Origin: Blepharisma stoltei
Taxonomy: Eukaryota > Ciliophora > Heterotrichea > Heterotrichida > Blepharismidae
NCBI GenBank assembly: GCA_914767885.1
Contig: CAJZBQ010000025.1
Location: 372,001 to 436,000 of the forward strand
DNA length: 64,000 nucleotides
Reading direction: 5' to 3'
Shown here piece by piece: positions 10,060-22,838 of this stretch. The notes under the pieces were generated by a model, which was not told the DNA's origin, made no database searches, and saw only the letters and a program-made list of their open reading frames with translations. The position numbers were made by a program, and so were the translations under genes. How positions within the stretch are numbered: position 1 is the first letter of the stretch; each line of letters starts with the position of its first letter.

Positions 10060-12420
10060 ATGGATATCTCTCTCACTTTAGAGCACTTGAACCAATATCA
10101 CCAAAAAGTTATTGAAAGAAATGAAATCAAGCACTTTCGAGAAGATATTGTAGCGCTCATTAGAACCTCATCAAAAAAAGGTCTTTTCAAAGGAATCACA
10201 AATCCTTCAGATTATATTCAAAATCTCCGGACACAAAAACTAAACAGTATTTTACCAAAAAACCAGCTTCACGATAAAATAGATATTTATGAGGAGTTTA
10301 TTAAACACCCAGATCTCAATTTGAATATAAATATTCCCTCTACCTTAATTCGCCTTTCTCAATCGCCAGTACCTTTTTTGATCCAAACATTAAAAAATGG
10401 TAAAATTGTTTCAAGAGCCTGCCCAGAGGCCGAGTTTTTTAATTTATCCAAAGAGGAAAATAATATGTTTTGCTATAAAGTAAAAAATAAAGAAACTGTT
10501 GTTTTACTTTCAAGCGAACTAGCAAAAAGCATATGGGATTCATCAAAAGAGCCTGCATCTATACAACAATTTATTGAAAGTCGAACTAACCCGCCTTCAA
10601 TTACTAGAGTCATTTGGAAAGAAGGCTCGAAAAATAAATATTTTTCTATCATCAATAAGAAAAAAGTTCAAAAAACTCAAAAAAGCGACAAGAAAATCCC
10701 AAAAAATAAAAAAGGACTTATTAAGCCACGAGCTATATCAGAAATTTCTCACTTTGAGTACTCAAAATCAATGCTGACGACTTCTAAATCTGTAAATAAC
10801 CCTTTTAAGCTTAAGCTTAATTTGAAGTTCCCAAAGCTTGATTTAAACCAATCTCATTCCAATCCAAACCAATCAGAAATTTCTGGAATTAAACAGAACG
10901 GGATTTGGAATGATTTCGAGAAAATTCTGGAAAGTGATAGAGCCAAAAATTTTTTGGTAAACTCAAAAAATCCTGATAAATGCACATCAATAGAAGCAAA
11001 AGGAAATTTCAACGATATTGATAAAATGGTATCCCAAATTGTTGGGTTTTTGAATGAAAATGTTTTCAAGGAAATTAAAATATCAGCAATTGTCCTTGAT
11101 TTTATCCAAGATAAGAGCAAGAAATGGATTTTATTGAAATGCAGAGAATGCACATTTGATAGGCATTTTGAATTAAATTTTCATAGAGAAAGAAGTCAAA
11201 GAAAGCTGAAAAGGAGGCTGTCTAATAGCTCAATCAAAAGATATGATTCTTTTCAAGAAGAAATGGTTGTTAGACAAGAAAGTGTGGAAATCCATACAAC
11301 TCCTCTTGATTTAGAAGAATCGAAACAGGATGAAATTCAAGTTTTATATAAGAAAAAGCCAAAACCTATTCAGCTAGATGAAGTTTCTGAAAGAGATTTA
11401 TTTGAAAGATATGCCAAAGTTTCAGAAAAAGTAGACAAAATTGCAAGCCAAAAAATAAATTTCACTCCAATACCTCCAAAAGAGCCTTCTACTCCTCAGT
11501 GCTTTTCTATGAATCCTTTAATATCTAAATCAAAATACCCATTCCCAAAAAGAAATGCTTCAGATAGCCAAAACAAATCAAAATTTCAAGAATCAGTTTA
11601 TCATTATACCCAGCAGCATATGAATGAAGTTGTATATAGTTTTGATGAAATTAAAATAAGCGGCCAGTTATCGAAAATCCCTAAGCCCACCCCCTCCGTG
11701 AGTGAGCAAAGCCATTAGAAAAATACCTATTTTTTGCCCAAAAACCCACCCTCCTTGAGTGAACAAAAATTTTTGTAATAGAATTTTTTTTTTATAAAAA
11801 AAAATTTTGATATATAAGTGATAATTAGTATAATGAAATCTCGAGCTATTCTGTTTAATTTTAAACAAGTTGCGTTTTAAAACATAAATTTATAAATTAA
11901 ATTAATATTTGCTTTCCAATTTTTGCGAATTAGATTTTTTAAATTTAGATAAAAAAAAATTCTATAAAATTTATATATAATTTTTTTTTAAAAAAAAAGA
12001 ACCTTCCCTCCGTGAGTGAACAAGATTTTTTTGTTCGCTCACAGAGGGGGGAGCAAAGAGAATTTGATAAAAAAATACGGCGGAGACGAATTTTGGAAAG
12101 AATTTATACTTTCTCTTTATAATAAAGTTCTTGCAAGCGATATCCTCAATAAATACTTTAAAAATTCCAAGCTAGAGAATTTCACAATGATAGTAAATGG
12201 GATGTTTACCATTTTCAACAGCCAAGTGAGCCCAGAATTTCGAAGAAAAGTAAGAACCTCTCATCAAAATATGGGGCTAATTGAAAAGGAATTTGACTGT
12301 TATGCAAACATTTTTGAACACACACTTACAGAGTTTGAGGTAGAGGAAAATGATAAGCATATAATTATGAGCCAAATCAAGTCAATGAAATATTTGATTT
12401 GCAAGCAAGGGTATTATTAG
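10060..12420 (+). CDS. Long protein with C-terminal truncated-globin domain, split by a MITE
   Basis: The first ~540 residues are unrecognised: Lys/Ser-rich, with a folded-looking patch around KISAIVLDFIQDKSKKWILL. After the MITE (11684-12054) a truncated haemoglobin follows: EFWKEFILSLYNKVLASDIL (B helix region with Leu-Tyr), a CD/E stretch, then RTSHQNMGLIEKEFD with the proximal (F8) His, ending LICKQGYY. The globin part has no start codon of its own, so it must be translated from upstream. Removing the MITE with one AGC copy joins the two parts. This stays in frame only if the A7 run at 12069-12075 is really A6, giving REFDKKYGGDEFW, which is a typical globin start. Haem/oxygen or NO binding is expected for the domain; the role of the N-terminal region is unknown. 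Fusion is an inference; two separate genes are less likely. Confidence 0.6.
11684..12054 (+). mobile_element. MITE of the CCCTCCGTGAGTGAAC family, copy 1
   Basis: About 368 bp with AGC duplicated at both ends. Layout as in the other copies: terminal C-run with CCCTCCGTGAGTGAGC, then AAAGCCATTAGAAAAAT, then TTTTTTGCCCAAAAACCC and a second direct copy CCCTCCTTGAGTGAAC. An AT-rich body follows (GATATATAAGTGATAATTAG and AACATAAATTTATAAATTAA are shared). The right end is a hairpin formed by CCCTCCGTGAGTGAAC and its inverse GTTCGCTCACAGAGGG. It lies inside the globin-fusion coding sequence. It differs from other copies in having no TA at its right boundary. Confidence 0.9.
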
Positions 12421-12503
12421 GTTTTCACTGTGATAAATATTGAGTAAATTATTAATAGACAATTCATAAAATATGGATTTTATATATAAATTAAGTAAAA
12501 TTG

Positions 12504-13101
12504 TAAATGTTATTAATTAAAATATGGCGTCTTCGTCTGGGTATGGCCTCCCGGCCATACATACTCGACTCATATTTTAATTATATCCGGCAAGGTTTTG
12601 CCATTCAGGAAATGGGCAACAAAGCCACGGTAAGTAATTCTGCAGAGCAGAGCCTGGCCCATGTCCAATGACCAGAATGGATTTTATCCCCGAGATGAAA
12701 GGGAGTCTAGGTTTGGAAAGGGTAAGCCCAGCAGAGTCTACAGGCAACGCCTAGACCATTCGGGCAACTTCCAAGCGTGAAACTGGGCGACACGTCCCAG
12801 GACTTGGGAATTTCCCTTTTTGCCGAAAGGTGACCAGAAATTCCATTTTTTGGAATTTCGGAAAGCCAACTCTCGTCAACTCAAGCAGCAAGCCGGAGAA
12901 GTCCATAGCCCGCTCACTCAACACTTAAGCCGCAGCACGCTGTGGGAAGAGTAGACGTATGTCCTCTTGGCAGTCTTTATGGCTGTTAGGATTACGCCAC
13001 AAAGCAGGTGAACCCCAACAAAGGGGTCCTTGGTGACTGCGTAATCAAAACGGCAGACGCCTTCTAATATTAATTAAGATTAAGATTAAATGTTATTAAT
13101 T
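12504..13101 (+). mobile_element. GC-rich retroposon (SINE-like), family 1, with 15-bp duplication
   Basis: A GC-rich ~570-bp block flanked by the 15-bp direct repeat TAAATGTTATTAATT (12504-12518 and 13087-13101), a clear target-site duplication. The 3' end carries a short tail of TTAAGATTAA repeats. The last ~50 bp before the tail (GGTCCTTGGTGACTGC...TAATCA) match the 3' end of the insert at 37022-37571. A shared 3' end plus tail plus variable-length duplication is typical of retroposons mobilised by a LINE. No open frame of note and no clear TIR. Confidence 0.7.
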
Positions 13102-13273
13102 CGGTTACTTGCAGCGCAGCTATTGAAACATAATTAAAAAATTATTTTTACTTTACATTTAAGAATCATAAATATTTAGAGATATCAGAAAATTTATCTT
13201 AATTTTTATTTCCCTAGTGTTTGTTGCATTAAAACGCTTCAAATCATGTTTCTTGTTTAACCTAATATTCAAT

Positions 13274-14371
13274 ATGGGATGCTGCCATTCTCAACTTGAG
13301 CCTATTAGGCCAAGTCTCCCCAGCTTCCCTGGCTCCCTTACTTCTACTTTCAGTCGCCAACGTTTCAGCTCAATTTCCCAGTCCAACTCTCCTCAGCTTT
13401 TCAGCAATAATTTTCTCTACCTCTTCGATTGCAAAGACAATAAAACTCGGTTGACTCTTTATGACACAGTTCTCCGCGACATGGGACAAAGATTCATCCA
13501 GACTCCAGAGCCTCTTGACAAATATACCTCAACCGCACAGTTACCGAACTCAGAAATATTTTGCTTTGGAAACCACGATCCCTCTTCTGGATTTGCCTGT
13601 ATCATTGACATGAAGCAGCTAAAAGTCAAAAAAACATTGCCGCCTGGGGCTCCGTGCAACTCAGTAGCCGCAGTTTATTATAAAAATTCTGTCTATATAT
13701 TCGGAGGATTTGACGGAAGCAAGTCCACAACGCTTGCTAACAGATTCGATTTGTCGCTAAATAAATGGAATAAATTGGCGCCACTCCCAATGGAGTCGTT
13801 TAATTGCTCATGTATTGAATTTAATGAGTGCATTTTGGTGTCAGGGTATTATCATACCAAGGTGTATAAATATGATTTAACGCAAAATAATTATTCGGAA
13901 TTAAGTGAGGCGGTGGTTGATGGAGATAACCATAAGATTTTGGCTGTGGCGAACTCTAGGGCTTATATAGTTGAAAATTATGGGTTTATTTTGGAGAGTG
14001 ATGAAATGAATGAGATGGTGTGGAGGAAAATAGGAAAATCAACACTTGTAAGCTGCATTTTGGTCGTGATTTTTTCTCAGCAGACATTTTCTCAGCGTAT
14101 TAGATAGGAACTGGTTTACTCCTCAGATATTTGTTTTACAAAAATAGTATTTCTCAGCAGAGGAAATTGCTACAAGAGAAAATATCCCAAGAAAAGATAT
14201 ATAGCCTCAACACTCACGAGTTTTGCACAGCATTACTGGATATGGAATGATGGGTCTCTTTTTATTGGGCTCATCCACTGGTATGCTAGCGATTATTTTT
14301 ATGATTTTTATCAATTTGAGTTGAGAGAGAAAAAATTTGAGAGAATTGGTGAATATGAAATTAAGGTGTAA
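13274..14371 (+). CDS. Kelch-repeat protein with N-terminal myristoylation/palmitoylation motif
   Basis: ATG 13274 begins MGCCHSQ, a textbook Gly2 myristoylation plus Cys3/Cys4 palmitoylation signal, so the protein is probably membrane-tethered. Kelch motifs follow, the best being VYIFGGFDGSKSTTLANRFD with NKWNKLAPLP. The frame hits TAG at 14105. The same frame beyond it continues with kelch-type sequence (HYWIWNDGSLFIG, then FYQFELREKKFERIG) to TAA at 14371. A 12-bp direct repeat TTTCTCAGCAGA (starting about 14073 and 14150) brackets the stop, suggesting a 77-bp insert. Removing it leaves the frame off by one unless the T6 run before it is wrong. The long form is favoured. Confidence 0.65.
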
Positions 14372-14525
14372 ATAGGAGTAGAAGTGCATCAAAAAAATTA
14401 AATTTAATAACGATTTAATTTACAAAACATTATTGGGCCACAAGAGATTTATTTAGGAATGAAGAGAAATAATTTATTTTGAATTTTTTTCTTTAATTTA
14501 ATCTATTATCTTAAGCTTTATCATC

Positions 14526-15098
14526 TTACTTTTGAGAAGCAATTTTTCTAGCTTCATCATAGCTTAGCTTTGTCTCTGTAGGTCCATCATAGCGTTCTTC
14601 ATCTCCATAGAAATTCCTTGTAGCAGCAAACACATCTTGTCTATTAACTTCTGGCTCTTGCCCCTCATCTCTTTCGTAATAGTTAGAAAGTGACCTTCCC
14701 ATGTCGTCTAAGTTTCCTGAAGGCTTTACACCATAAAATTTGGATAAAGTTTCTGAAGGGATTTCGTTGATTGGATCTTCAGGTGGCAAAGGATATTCTT
14801 TAGGGTGTAAAAATGGGACGTAAATTCTGAGCTGGTTTACGTAGTTTTCTTGGGTAATTGATTTGAATTTATCTTCGACTGGGATATCTCTTCCTTTGTT
14901 ATAGGTCCCAAGCGCAGACATTTCGGTTATTTTTCCATAGGTTTTGCCGAAGAGATTTTCAGATTTGACTCCTGGGATGAAGCCCATGTAATTGGGAAGC
15001 TGAGGTCTTCGAGGCTGAGGCTGAGGGGGCTCCTCAATTTGCTGATTTTTTGGAATGTGACCTGTGTAACCAGGAAGATGGCCATGTCGTTCTAACAT
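14526..15098 (-). CDS. CIMIP2 (FAM166)-type ciliary microtubule inner protein
   Basis: 190 residues starting MLERHGHLPGYTGHIPKNQQ. The PGYTGHIP motif, followed by a second copy LPNYMGFIPGVKSENLFGKT and YGKITE, is the hallmark of the CIMIP2/FAM166 (DUF2475) family, whose members bind inside ciliary doublet microtubules. The rest is Pro-rich and extended, as expected for a microtubule inner protein, with a charged C-terminal helix. It fits the heavily ciliated cell. The exact paralogue cannot be assigned. Confidence 0.75.
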   Translation of the reverse strand: MLERHGHLPGYTGHIPKNQQIEEPPQPQPRRPQLPNYMGFIPGVKSENLFGKTYGKITEMSALGTYNKGRDIPVEDKFKSITQENYVNQLRIYVPFLHPKEYPLPPEDPINEIPSETLSKFYGVKPSGNLDDMGRSLSNYYERDEGQEPEVNRQDVFAATRNFYGDEERYDGPTETKLSYDEARKIASQK

Positions 15099-15277
15099 AT
15101 TGAATTTTTATTATTTCATAATTTCAAGAGACATTTAAGGACACTTCAATTTAATTCCTAAAATTTATGTTAAATTCGCAATTGCATATGATGCAAAGAT
15201 CAATAATTTTTTATTATGAGACGATTATTTAAGAGATTATAAGCTTTTTTCAAAAATCTATTAAATTTAATTGTAGA

Positions 15278-15670
15278 ATGGAAACTTCAACTAGAGCTAC
15301 TTGGGACATGGATCCATCAACAAATACAGAGCCTAATCTTCCTCTTGCTGAAAATAGACTTACCCGGCACGAGGGTCTATCAACAAATACAGCACCTAAT
15401 CTTCCTCGTGCTGGAAATGCAAATCAATTTATTGATCAAATAGTTGAAGATAACAGTTCTAGAGAGAATTCAATTTCGGTGACTCAGTTTTGTCTTGATT
15501 CATCAGAATCAATCTCAACTCACACTATTATTGAGAAAGCTAATAATCTAATGCCAGATATAAGCACTGAAACATATACCTTCCCAAGTGGCGAAATAAT
15601 GGACTTCATAACTTACCAATCTTACCTTGTGACGTGTGAAGCGATTGGAGTTGATCCATTTACAAGATAA
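15278..15670 (+). CDS. Small Ser/Thr-rich protein, unknown
   Basis: 130 residues from a good ATG preceded by AT-rich sequence, ending at TAA. The N terminus contains an imperfect duplication of the phrase STNTxPNLPxA about 25 residues apart; the C-terminal part (TYTFPSGEIMDFITYQSYLV) looks folded. Not recognised. Confidence 0.55.
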   Translation: METSTRATWDMDPSTNTEPNLPLAENRLTRHEGLSTNTAPNLPRAGNANQFIDQIVEDNSSRENSISVTQFCLDSSESISTHTIIEKANNLMPDISTETYTFPSGEIMDFITYQSYLVTCEAIGVDPFTR

Positions 15671-15745
15671 GTCGCCCGGCTAACTAACGAAAAAAAGTTT
15701 TTAATTTATTCTCTATTGCCTTTTAAAAATCTAATTTCCATTATA

Positions 15746-16336
15746 ATGATTTCTTTGATTTATTTTATCTTATCGTGCACCTCTTTAGCTCAAATAACTG
15801 ACCTTAAAAGAAATGAGCTTGATCTCGCTAAAGAGCTAAAAGAGGTTTCTCAGCTTATTAAAGCTCTAAAATCCTCCACCCAAAATTCTTATATCTTATC
15901 ACTACAAACTGAGCTCAACTCTCTTAAAGATGAAATGGCAAAAATCGGATCATCATTGGAGTCTCTGGAAAAGTCATCAATAGATGCTACACAAGATCAT
16001 CAAGTTTTGGACTTTAGCAAAGTAGATGATGGCATTAAAACAATAGAAAAGCTAAATGAAAATATCGCTGTATTGGAAGCAAGAATGATAATTTTGGATG
16101 ATAGAAATATCACCCAGAAAATGGATGATTCTATGGAACTTGTAGATAATTATGATAGAGAAATAAGAAGCACCACTTATAGAGTGAAAGAACAGCTTGA
16201 GGAGATGGAAGCAATAATAAAAAAGGATAAAAGGCACTATTGGATTTATGGTTTCGTTGGAGCAATGACTTTAGCTGTTTTAATTAGCTGGTGCATTGTA
16301 AAAGAAGCAGAGCACCCAGAACAAAAAACAGAATAA
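15746..16336 (+). CDS. Secretory-pathway coiled-coil protein with C-terminal membrane anchor
   Basis: ATG 15746 gives a clear signal peptide (MISLIYFILSCTSLA), followed by ~140 residues of Lys/Glu/Leu-rich coiled coil and a single C-terminal membrane span (YGFVGAMTLAVLISW) with a short acidic tail. This type I topology places the coiled coil in the lumen or outside the cell. The frame extends 10 codons upstream without another ATG. Function unknown; a p24-like or tethering role would be speculation. Confidence 0.7.
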   Translation: MISLIYFILSCTSLAQITDLKRNELDLAKELKEVSQLIKALKSSTQNSYILSLQTELNSLKDEMAKIGSSLESLEKSSIDATQDHQVLDFSKVDDGIKTIEKLNENIAVLEARMIILDDRNITQKMDDSMELVDNYDREIRSTTYRVKEQLEEMEAIIKKDKRHYWIYGFVGAMTLAVLISWCIVKEAEHPEQKTE

Positions 16337-16656
16337 TTTAATATAATTTATATAAGATCAATTTTTTGTTCCTTTTGATAAATTTATAAATGGAGTCTTC
16401 TATAACAGAAATGGAAAAAAGAATATAAATCAGCTTTTTTGTTTCGCGCCAAGTGATTTTACCTGAATTTTGATAAATATCTCTTTAAAATCTTACATAT
16501 TAATATTGGAATATTTTTAGCTGGCTAAAGCTAGTGTTTGTGGGAGTTGAAATTAATGGAGGTTCATAAGAGCTTTTCTCTAGAAACAGTTTCGAACAAA
16601 TAAAAATTTTTTATTAACTCTTTTGGATTAAACTAAAATAATTTTTTTAAAAATAA
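16337..16656. other. AT-rich spacer
   Basis: About 320 bp between convergent genes; no feature seen. Confidence 0.6.
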
Positions 16657-17205
16657 TTATACTTTTAAAGAACTAAATTGAAATGCCTCCTCCATTGCTT
16701 TTCTTGCAAATTTCTGAGCAAGGTCTCTTATGAATTGATTTAAATCAAACTCGAATTTTCGAATGCTACTGAGAGAAACTCCATAATCCTTAGCAATATT
16801 CTCGATGTCCGGCAAACTATAAATATTTAATCTCAAATGGACAGTACAGTTCAGCAGTCAGTGAAAAATAGACAAATTCATACATTTAACCATCTTTCTT
16901 AGAATGTCCAGATAATGAAAGCTATGAGAACTAGTTAAGCTTTTGATTATCCAGGCTGATACTGCTATGCAATTCTTAAGTTTCATCGATTGAATGCCTT
17001 GCAAACGTTTTAAAACTAGACCAAGAAAAAAAAGGTCTGAAGTTGAAAGATGAAATTTTTTAGCCATGTTGACTAAAAGCTCGTAAATAAGCTTGGCTTT
17101 ATGGAATCTCGTGCAAATACGGTTGATTACTTGCATGTGAATTATTGAAAAAGCCTGCTCATACTTAAAAGTGATCATTCGCTGTGTGCTAATTCTTCTA
17201 ACCAT
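16657..17205 (-). CDS. Helical protein of 182 residues, unknown
   Basis: The frame starts at ATG 17205 and passes through UGA (Trp, about 16858) to TAA. It is helical, with alternating hydrophobic and basic stretches (LIYELLVNMAKKFHLSTSDL; CIAVSAWIIKSLTSSHSF; FEFDLNQFIRDLAQKFARKA). The helix pattern vaguely recalls a cyclin fold, but I see no diagnostic residue and do not assign it. Confidence 0.55.
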
Positions 17206-17751
17206 TAGTTTATTTATAATTTATAGCATTTATTTTTATTTAAGATAAGAGTACCTAATAGATTTTGTTTGATAAAGAAACTTGTTTAATATAATTATAA
17301 AATATTAGTAAAAATGAAAGTTAGTTTTGAATATATTCGCCTAGGAAAAGAAGATTTTATATTCCAGCCATTTTTAGCTCTAATTAGTTTATAATATTTC
17401 TGATAATAATAAACTGATTTAGCTGATAGCTTAGTAAGACAGCTTTTCTGAAAAAATTTGAGCCGAATTTAAATTATCAATTACTCATATTCTGTGCTCA
17501 CGAACTTTTATTTAAATAAAGAATGATAGATGCCTAACTAATTTCGAAATGCACTGCTTTCCTTATTTTTGCTTTTCTTATTAGTCGTAAATAATCATAT
17601 TTTTCCAAAAAGAATAAGAATGAACTTTTAAACAGCAATTTAGGTTAAATCAAGATTATATTGGATCCATACAGAAAAATATATTATCTAAGTGAATTTG
17701 AAATAATTTAATACATATGAATATTATTTGCTATTTATTATTTGTGAGGCA
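17206..17751. other. AT-rich spacer
   Basis: About 545 bp with only short frames; no repeat or RNA gene recognised. Confidence 0.6.
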
Positions 17752-18860
17752 TTAGGGTTTAAATATTCCTGATATCCCACTTAAAACGGAATCAATAAAA
17801 CTTTTTTTCTCAACTTGCCACCAATCGAAGACTTTTTTGCTTGCACTAATTTCACTGCAGTTAATTTTGCGACTTTTTCCATATTCCCAAATGTTTCCAT
17901 CCCATTTTTTAAGTAAATATTTATACTCAATCGAATGAAGGTCTTCCTTTCTTATTGAAATATAATTGCTTCACAAGCCTCCATCGTTCCACTTTAACTT
18001 AAATGCTCTATTTGGATCCCAGTTGCCAAGTTTGTCATGATTCCCTGAAACACAAATAGTTTCTCCATGTCTTGTTCAGTAGTGAAGATTGAACTCAATA
18101 TTACAATTTTCTAGTCTGCTTTGCAGGATATTATTTCATTCTTCATTATCTTGCCATATAAATCAGTCATCCTTTTTAACTACATATTTATAATGGAGCA
18201 CTGAATGATCAATGTCATTAAATGAGGCTATCCCTTTTCAAATATTCCCATCTGTCCAACCTAAGTGAAAGCCCCTTTTTGGGTCCCAATTTCCAAGCTT
18301 TTCATTATTTCCTACAACTAAAACAATTTCTCCATATTTTGTAGGAAATTCTATTTGAAAATAGGCATTAGTTTCTATTCTTTCATTTTTATTAAATTTT
18401 GGGGCTCTATCTTCATTTTTATCGAAATTTGATGTTCCATCTTTGCTATCAATTCACCTGGGGTTTTGATGTACGGGGCTAATTTTGGATTCTTCACACT
18501 TTAATTCTTCACTTTTACAATCAGCAGTGACTTCTGAAACTCGCTCATCACTTTTTTGAGCTGATTCAATTTTGCTAAGAACGTTTAACCAGTTGTCTTT
18601 TATTATTTCGGCTGCCTTTATCCTCTCTGCACAATCTGTCCCTGAAGCTTTAATTGCCCTTAATTCATCAACTCTTTTACTAAAAATTAATTTTGCATCC
18701 ATTTGATTCTCGAGAGATAAAATATTGATACTATGAGCAGTTTTGAGTTCAATTGGAAATGAGCATCAAGATCCTCGTAACATAGTACAATCTCTCCTTC
18801 ACTGCAATTGCATGAAGCACGTGCAGGCTTAGAGCAGCATAGAATATAGCAAGTCGCCAT
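17752..18860 (-). CDS. B-box zinc finger protein with tandem CBM20 starch-binding domains
   Basis: Starts MATCYILCCSKPARASCNCS; the Cys/His pattern to DAHFQLNSK is a B-box-like zinc motif. A helical linker follows, then two CBM20 domains. Each has the signature turn KLGNWDPxR: first VVGNNEKLGNWDPKRGFHLG, then SGNHDKLGNWDPNRAFKLKW, each followed by a WxxNI and a YKYxxKK strand. Many Trp residues are UGA. CBM20 binds starch or glycogen, so a role in carbohydrate storage signalling is plausible. The B-box and the rest are in different frames. One extra T in the T4 run at 18741-18744 (plus strand) repairs this to NSKTAHSINIL and gives 369 residues. Confidence 0.8.
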
Positions 18861-19372
18861 TTTAATATTATAAAAGTTGGTTGGATATTTATTAAATATT
18901 GATTTCAACACTTCCTTTATAAGACTGATCTTTCATGCTATGAAATACACTCGAATAGCATCAGAAAAGCCTTACTCGGAACCCACATACACTAATACAG
19001 AAAATGTGTTTTCACGCTATATATATTTAATGTAATCACTTAGCTTGTGTTTCGATTCGTATACATAAAGATCTAGATTTTTTTCTTGGCCAATCGAGAA
19101 ATTAAAATAAGCTTATAACTATTAAATAAAATATATCCAATCAACCTCACTTACCATTATTACAAATAATGAGTTTATTGCATTTTTTATTATTATTTTT
19201 TTAGATCTCCAAGTTTAGCTATCAATCAATCCCTCTATAAAATAGGCCGCTTCCCTTTTGCATAAAAAGAAATTTATTATATTTTTACACTCAGATAGCT
19301 CTAGATATCTATCTATTCTTGAAATAAAACAGAAATGAAAGATTTAATTCTTTATTTAGGTAAACTCTTAAC
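18861..19372. other. Spacer
   Basis: About 510 bp between two minus-strand genes. No gene seen; AT-rich with a short mixed-composition stretch near 18960-19010. Confidence 0.55.
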
Positions 19373-20968
<1,596 letters not shown>

Positions 20969-21113
20969 TTAAAATTTAAATAGAGATGGGAAAAAGAAAG
21001 AATTGAAAATGGAGAAGGGTTGATGCAATTTTATGTAAAGGGAATGAGTAATTTATTAAATAAATTGTTAAAGTTAAATAAAAAATAATCATATATGAGT
21101 AATCAGCAGTTGC

Positions 21114-22838
21114 TTAATTTGAAATAATTTTTGTGTCAATAATTCTGAACCCATCAGGCGCCACTTCTATTCCAAATTCAAAAAGAGATTCATAGCTTAA
21201 TAATAACTTTTTCAAATTTTCCCATCCCATAGACCCAATAAATTGAGAGCAATCTTCTTCATTAAGAATCAGCCGAATCACACTTTTTACATTTTCACTT
21301 CCATCCCATAAGAAAATTTCAAATTTGCATTTTATTTCTGTTTCATCTCCACATTGACAAAACTGGAAGCAAGTTTTCGCTTTGCATGTGCTACAGTACA
21401 TCCCTTCAGCTTCTCAAGGATTTTCAGGCAGGATTTTAATAATAAATCCTTGAACTCGACATTTAGCATTCATATCAATATGTTTTAACCTTTCGTAGGA
21501 ATACATAGGAAATGAGTATAGAGAAGGATTTATTTGAGATCTTTTAATTATCTGATAACTTGGCATGTATCCTTTTAAAATGGCATTTAATTCTTTAGAT
21601 TTTTCAGGGATTAAAGGAATTTTATTGCTGTTCATGAATTCTGGGATGATTAGAATGTCAGACTGCTTTGTGAGAAAAATTCTTCCATTTTCAAAGATTG
21701 CATTTGTGATTTGCATAGTGTCAGAATTTTTTATGTATTTATAAGCATTTTCTTCTGATTTTTGAATTATGGCTTGACATATTGATGCTTGGTCATATCC
21801 AACTAGCGCTGATGGGCTATTTTCTCGTATGCCCATTTTGTAAATTCCATACACTCTAAAAACTATATTAGCTTCTTCATTTTTATTAATCATGCTTAAT
21901 CTTTTTGAGTTTCTTCCTAAAGGATTATTGTTCGCAAAAGTGCCTATAGTCCATTCTCTCACGTTTTTCATAATGATTTCATGGTCCTTATCTGGTTTAA
22001 AAATACTTTTATAGCTTCCATACGGATTTGAATGGCTATTTTCCAGATCAAAAACAAATCACTTTGAAGAACTTCTTCCAGCAGACAATCTCCCGCTCAC
22101 CTCTCCATTTTTGCATCTAAATTGGCATTGATGTAAATAGACTATATCTCCTAAAGCACGAATTTTAATCATTTCTCGGGGGCTATGATGAAAAATGGTG
22201 ACATCAATACTTTCAGGGTAAATTGATAAATCGGTGATTTGGATCATTGCAATAAAATCTTTTATATGCGAAATATTATATGAACTGGTTGAATGAAGTA
22301 TTGTCCCATAGCAATTCGCATAAAATCCGCTTTCATTTGAGTGTTCTATTATATACTTAAGATTGCAAAATTTAGGAGATTTTGGATCAAAATGTGGAAT
22401 CTTGACTTTGTAAAGATCTTCAATAGAAATTTTATTTAAATTTGTGTGTTCGTCAATTTGTAAAGTATTTGATTTATATGATAATTCGAGAGATGGAATT
22501 TGGCCATCAGTGATATGAATAAATCATTGAAAATCAGAGCCGTGATTTGTGATGTTTGGGCCATGAATAAAATCTGGGAAATACTGGCTTACTTGTGAGT
22601 AATCAGTGCTGATAACGAAATCAGAAACTTTTATGCTTGTATCTTTCCGAATGCGTTCAAAGCATTTTGCAAATAATTCCCCTTCGAGAATAATATTAGC
22701 CTTTGAGCCATTCGAATCTTTAATAGCAATTCTCATTAATTGCTCATGCAAATTGCTAGTAGATTCAATTTTTGCAGAGATAGTTTGCTTTATAAAGCCC
22801 GCCTGCAAATTTTTTAATGACATTTTTATTAAATTCAT
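21114..22838 (-). CDS. POT1: POT1/TEBP-alpha-like telomere end-binding protein
   Basis: One frame of 574 codons once UGA is read as Trp (at least at 22524, 22059 and 21414). Residues ~5-95 look like an OB fold (FIKQTISAKIESTSNL to DTSIKVSDFVIS). Residues ~198-270 contain the diagnostic stretch ITDLSIYPESIDVTIF then ALGDIVYLHQCQFRCKNGEV and SKWFVFD. This matches the OB-fold segment of ciliate TEBP-alpha and POT1 (D-S-Y-x-S-V, then VGDIIRIHR...NG). The C terminus carries a CxxC...CQCG cluster that could bind zinc. The protein would cap single-stranded telomeric G-overhangs, and ciliates need very many in the macronucleus. Assigned from pattern, not alignment. Confidence 0.75.

Noticed and set aside
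12504-13101. Large structured RNA gene (GC-rich island)
   Set aside because: The 15-bp target duplication, tail and second copy with a shared 3' end favour a retroposon.
16657-17205. Cyclin-box assignment
   Set aside because: Helix pattern only; the conserved Lys/Glu and MRAIL-type motif are not seen.
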